From NCBI GenBank assembly GCA_025024175.1, contig QCXZ01000137.1, positions 76,508,680 to 76,572,679 on the forward strand: DNA of 64,000 bases, given 5' to 3'. The notes beneath the pieces are model-generated. The model worked only from the letters and a program-made list of their open reading frames with translations, searched no databases and was not told the DNA's origin. The stretch's first letter is position 1; each line of letters begins with the position of its first letter. The stretch is from Rhyzopertha dominica. Its lineage: Eukaryota; Arthropoda; Insecta; Coleoptera; Bostrichidae. This document shows positions 58,900 to 64,000 of the stretch, in pieces. Made by a program: the position numbers and the translations under genes.

Positions 58900-61800
58900 G
58901 ATTCAATGCAGGTTTCATAAAACAAATGTTTACTGCTAACACTTTTAGTAGTACTTTGTCTTGATCTGTTTGCATAAATTTGAAAGAAACAAGAATATTG
59001 ATTTGTCATCTCTTTGCTAAAAATGGTAAATAATGAGTTTGTTAAGACGTGTAGAGGTATCTTCTGCGCAACCGAAACTAGTGCCTACATTTTACATAAA
59101 GCGACCAAAAGTAACAAACAAGGCTTACGGATGTATAGAATCATTAATATTTCAGTTTTTTTCCACAGTTGTAAAAAAAAACGCCACCTACAACAATACA
59201 TTAACAGAAAGGTCATTTCAAAAAGATTTTAATAGCGTAGAAATATATATACTGTCGCATTAAAAAAATCAAAATTGAGGAATCGGAAATCATTTATTAG
59301 GAAACCGTTTATACTTTTTTTTTATACGCAAGCTTCCAAAATGTTTGCATGAAACTGAATAATCCACGCAGAGAACCGAAAAATATATAACACGGAAACA
59401 TCAAATACCCAAGCCATTGTCAAACCCACACAATTGCAATATCGAGCGAGCCTTTGAACTTTGCCAAATCAATCAGAAATTACAGGCCCGCGATTGACGA
59501 GATAACCAGCAAGCTAACACAGCGTACCGGCTACTACTTAACGGTCAGATTAATTTGTATTTATACCATTCAGAGAGGGACCGGGACGGATGACGATTCA
59601 TTCCGTTTCAATGTGCTAATTGCCGTGGAGTTTAATAATAGAGAATGGGCACGTGCAATTCAAAACCGTATTCGCAAATGGGAGGTGCCTTGCCACGCGG
59701 ATGTTACTAATAAGGTTGCATGCTCATCTGGCAAAATGCGGTGATAAATTTAAAATTACGACTGTGGTTGGTTTATTTTCAACGAAAGGATTTTTAAAAG
59801 GGCAACAAACCTATTCACGGCTTTCTGTTTAATTACGGGGATTTAGCATCGAGTTTACGGTACTGTAAAACGCGAAATGTGTTTTACCGCAGTTTTTTTG
59901 GTAGCAAAAAACGGGGTGTTAAGTTAATGTTGGTAAAGTGAACAAAAGAAAGATTATGTTCAGATAGGACTATGCTGATATTATTACTGGATGACTGCCA
60001 TTAAATAATGGATAATTTAGGGTAAATATTTATTTGAGTGTATGTAGAGAATAATATTAGCTAAATGATTCATTTTACAGCAAACTTTTCATTGCAGCTT
60101 AAACTATTATTTTAATTATTTAAATTTAACAAATGTTAAAATGAAACTCATCTCACAAAACAAAAAAAATCAAGTACAGTTTTACTAATTTCAGTTCATC
60201 TCCCGACCAAAAAGGGCGCCACGGCCCATGCGTTCTTTACTTTTTTTTACACTTACCCAAAGTATCACTGGGTGTTATGATATCTTACATTCTAGCCTCA
60301 GACTTTCAGTTTCAATTTCAGTTGGGTGCATTAGGTTGACGCGGCAGTACGTTACTTTTAAAAATATTTTAATATGCTAGCGAATGCTGTCATTTTTATA
60401 AAAAATGCTAGCTAAATAAAGTAAAAAAATATTTAATTTAGATAAGGCCGCACGAACAACTTTACGCCTTCACGGTCCTGTTTATATTTAGCATCGGTCT
60501 ACAAATGCTGCTAACGAATTATAGAGTATACTCATATTTTAAAAATACTTAAAATTACAACTTCATGCCAGGCCAGAGCTGTTTGTTTTTGGCAATTCTT
60601 GTTATCTCTCGGTACACCAGGTTTCAAAATCTATGAAACCCGTAAAATCTTCAGAAAACCCTCCAAATTAACTTTTATTAATTCATGTTGTAAATTAATT
60701 CGCGCTAATTTATGACAGTCCGACCCAAACCGGCTTTTCGTGGCTCGTGCGACTTTTACTTCAAATTCTTCTTTGACTTAAACAAATGTTTCGTTTTTAA
60801 CAGGGTTGTCAATAATGTCATAAATGGTCGGGATTATTTTACAATATATACAATAAATGTTAACTTCAGGGGTTTATTCATAGCTCTTGAAAGCTGGTAT
60901 ACCCACTAAGCACATGAGGCGGTGTCCCTAAGCATTAAATTCAGCGCTTCATATGCAGTTTCTTCATAATTAAAAAGTCCAAAAAGAAAATTTTATTTTC
61001 TGTTTGGTCACTTTCTTTATTTGCCTTAATTAAAGTAACCCGAAGAATAGCGGTTGCTACTCATTACTTTTGGTACAGTTATTTTCAAGCAAAAACCTAG
61101 AGACCTTTGGACTGAATGTTCGTTGTTTTTCAGCTATATTTCTGGAAGTGTGGGGACTTTTTAAAATGATGTCCCTTCCCTTGCATTACATTCCTAATTG
61201 AAGTAAAATTGCATTAATAATTATAATATAATATTAAATTATTTTGCGCAATTAAACAGTGACGTAAATTTTTGTTTCTCAGTTATTTAAAATGGGTAGT
61301 TTTTCGACAAGTTGCTGAGAATTACGTGTATGACAATTATAGTTTATATAGATAGGCATGTTGCGTTTAGAAATGACTATTAAAGTAGTGCTTTACCCAA
61401 AAACTTTAGAACATCATCATCAGTGTCCTGGCCAAAAGCAGTAGTGCTATACAAACTTTGAAACCTGTTGGATGATAGAGATCTGTCAAAAAGATGGCTG
61501 AATTTTATGTAAAATTGTGTCATAAACAAATGATGACCAGATGATATCATAACATATAAAATTCACGCAAGTTTTCTATTGCATTTCTATAAATAATAGG
61601 CAATATATGATATTTCTGAAGTTTACAAATCGATATCGTAGCTTGTTTGATAGTTAACCATAGATTTTACCAAGGTGTGATTACTGCTTACAAAAAATAT
61701 AATTCTGAGATAGCATAATAATGATTTAATTATTTTAATGCACAATAACAAAAGCTTCCCTGCAAACAATAATCTCCTAATTAGGATAAGCGTAATTTTT

Positions 61801-63935
61801 AAGAACACTTTTGATACACCTATTGAGTTGATTATTTTCTGACCTTTCTAAAAACCAATACAAAGTCTTATTTTCATCCAACGTGTGTACCTTTTAGCCA
61901 ATCAACATACTATAATACTGGCAATAACTACAAGAGCTTATTGTCACTATAATAATTTGTAGTACTGTAATACTATTTTTATTGATTGACAACTCATTTA
62001 TAAGAATAAATCTAGCACATCATCATTTGAGGAAATTAATGGTAAAATTAAGGGTGTAATGTAAATTAGAAAATAAATCTCAGAACTTTCTTCGAACTGT
62101 TGCCCCTACTTCAGCCTCTCCAGGATGTTATAAGCAGTGTTCATCGGCGCTTGTTTGTTTAACTTACATCTCCGTTCGCCTAATTTAAAATTTGAGTACG
62201 AAACTCTTTGTTTAACTAATAGAGCTTCCAAGGAAAGCTTTACATTGCATTTAGTAAATAACGTTGACGTTAACTTTTTTCCATAACAGCGTTTTTTTTA
62301 CAAACAATATCTAATTTTAACCGATTGGCCAAAGACTCGAAAATAGGTATACTTTATATCCGGCATCTCGCCTCAACATTATTACTAGTGCTTCTTTCTT
62401 GTGTGATATCATTAATATTATTTTATATTTTACTTGGCACTTATAAAAATATCGATTTTAAGTAGTCCGAAGAAGTAAAGGCTTGACCAGGATGACCATT
62501 TAAATAATCGCCTTCTATTACTTCATCTGCTGGAAATATTGTACTACATTTTTAATGTAACCATCTTATTACTTTCTTTTAGGGAGGGTTTTCGCCATTT
62601 AGACCTCAACCGCATGGATATAGACTATTTACTTATTCTGATTCATAGCAACGTTTCGTCTCCTATTTTACTATTTGTCTATTTAAAAAAACAGGTACAT
62701 CAATACAAGAACAATTAAAATAAGTTGTTCATATGTGCCGGTCATATGATGTAATTTTTGGGTCTTTCTTTTTTTCTCCATTTAGTGGTGGTTTGTGGTC
62801 CGTTTTTAAGCTATTATAGATTAAATAAATGCGTCATTTCCTTCAGTAAGTTGACAACGAAAATGCTTGGGTAACAATTCTCCTGCAAAATAATTGTTAC
62901 CTTCTTAACTTGTTCATAAAAGCCGTGTCCAATATGGAAAACACTACTGCTTTCGTTTGTGCTTTGGAGTATTTCGTTATTCTTTGGGCAGGAGCATCAT
63001 AACTGCTTATTGTTGATATTACTGGTCATCCCTGCTTATGCATTTTGGGTAGATCATATATTGTTGGTGGTGAACTGTTCCTGCTATATAATTTGTCATA
63101 TCATCAGATAGTTTTGAAAAAATTGTGTGGTTTTTCTACAAAGTTTTAGAACATGTTTCTTTGCTATCCTGCCTTTTTTAGTTAACTTATTTGTGTCGAT
63201 ACTTGATAACGTTCCCAATATGACAATATACATTATGCTGAAGAAAACTCAGACAAGTTATAATTAAGAACAGCAAAGCGTTTCAGCTAGCAAAACAAAA
63301 AGTAGACGGATTTTGATATCTTTAAAGCGCCTAATGTGTGATACTTAGAAGTAATAATAATAAACATATTACTTGTATACATAGCCATATTGCGCATATG
63401 TTAAAGATCTAACTTTTCCACCCTTCACAAAATATGATCGCCAAATCGCAAGGGCTTTTAGGAGTCAATCTCTCCTCTACTGATTTCGTATGTCAATTGA
63501 TTCGCAATTTGCTTGCCGACGGCTCATGTTAATCAAATGCGTGACATTAGGGTGTCGTCGGAAGACGATCCCTTCGTCTTGTTGCTAACTTAAAAGGCCT
63601 GGAAGCAGTATCGGTTTCTTTTGCTAGTTACGATTTACCTTCCATCGTGATTAACTTCGGTTCAGAGAAAATATGTTCCAACGTCGGGCTCCATCCTATC
63701 TCGTTTCAACTCGGGTAATTTGAAATGAAAGCTTGACAAAATCCATAACGTTGAAAAATTACTCAATACATTAGCAACGCTGTCATCTTGTGAAATAAGG
63801 TTTGAAGGAGACATTAGTAAATGAAACGGAATATTTCATAGGCATGCTAATTTTGAAAGTGAGTAAGAATTACGGGTAAATTTAAATAGGAATAACTGCA
63901 AAAAAAAGTTTGCATTAATCATTTATGAATCATGA
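58900..63935. other. About 5 kb without a recognisable gene
   Basis: The longest frame (59454-59744, 96 codons) lies in a less AT-biased stretch (about 59440-59840). It has no known motif. A second less biased stretch lies at about 63400-63700. No repeat pairs or RNA genes were seen. Confidence 0.4.
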
Positions 63936-63937
63936 TA

Positions 63938-64000
63938 CAGGATGTTTCACGAATGATAATAACCCTGATGAAATTAAAAATGCAGCCCATAATACATTTG
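63938..64000 (+). mobile_element. Terminal repeat of a second copy of the 46.9-kb transposon
   Basis: CAGGATGTTTCACGAATGAT at 63938, after TA at 63936-63937, matches the inverted repeats at 46915 and 48161. The following bases (AAATTAAAAATGCA) match the inner flank of the right end, the transposase 5' side, of the 46.9-kb copy. The element therefore continues beyond the window, and its transposase, if present, would be on the plus strand. Confidence 0.75.

Noticed and set aside
1..64000. tRNA, rRNA or snRNA genes
   Set aside because: I saw no convincing tRNA A/B boxes with cloverleaf, nor rRNA or snRNA signatures; a covariance-model search would be needed to exclude them.

Overview
The window is AT-rich arthropod, most likely insect, nuclear DNA. 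The evidence is the mix of Jockey/CR1-type LINEs with microsatellite tails, a DD34D mariner and several other Tc1/mariner-type transposons, and the absence of any prokaryotic gene layout. Coding density is very low. Almost every protein signal I recognise belongs to a broken transposable element, and I can name no host gene with confidence. The one host-gene candidate is a possible minus-strand first coding exon inside a GC-rich island at 12.0-12.65 kb. Scattered single N bases mark uncertain consensus positions.

Left part (1-12 kb): mostly unrecognised AT-rich DNA. It holds a pogo/Tigger-like transposase remnant (6.5-6.86 kb), one copy of a dispersed repeat (7.1-7.85 kb; an inverted relative lies at 35.97-36.54 kb), a decayed transposase with a DDES motif (8.1-8.57 kb), and a short decayed DDE-like fragment (9.53-9.74 kb). 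The GC-rich island follows.

Middle part (12.9-33.6 kb) is the densest transposon region. It contains, in order: a Jockey-group LINE lacking its reverse transcriptase (12.9-14.6); a fairly well preserved CR1/L2-like LINE (18.4-20.9); a minus-strand 3' fragment of an R2/R4/Dong-type LINE with a restriction-like endonuclease, lying between two ATT/TAA microsatellites (20.9-21.9); a transposon with about 205-bp inverted repeats (23.14-24.88); a mariner with perfect 32-bp inverted repeats and TA target duplication (26.0-27.3); a minus-strand transposase gene split by a 1.04-kb insertion with a 23-bp target duplication (27.9-29.65); and a second CR1/L2-like LINE (31.56-33.64).

Right part (36.5-64 kb): about 10 kb of unrecognised sequence, then a Jockey-like LINE (46.37-48.64) interrupted by a Tc1/mariner-like element at a TA site (46.915-48.161); another DDES-type transposase remnant (51.5 kb); a second Jockey-like LINE (52.9-54.35); two adjacent hairpins (56.47-56.72); an RT fragment (57.2-57.45); a 5'-end transposon fragment (57.9-58.9); and about 5 kb without recognisable features. 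The last 63 bases begin another copy of the 46.9-kb transposon family in the opposite orientation.

The elements do not form a pathway. Their relations are nesting, shared families and relative age. The most informative items are the two exact nested insertions, the microsatellite-flanked endonuclease LINE, and the dispersed or palindromic sequences that match no family I know.
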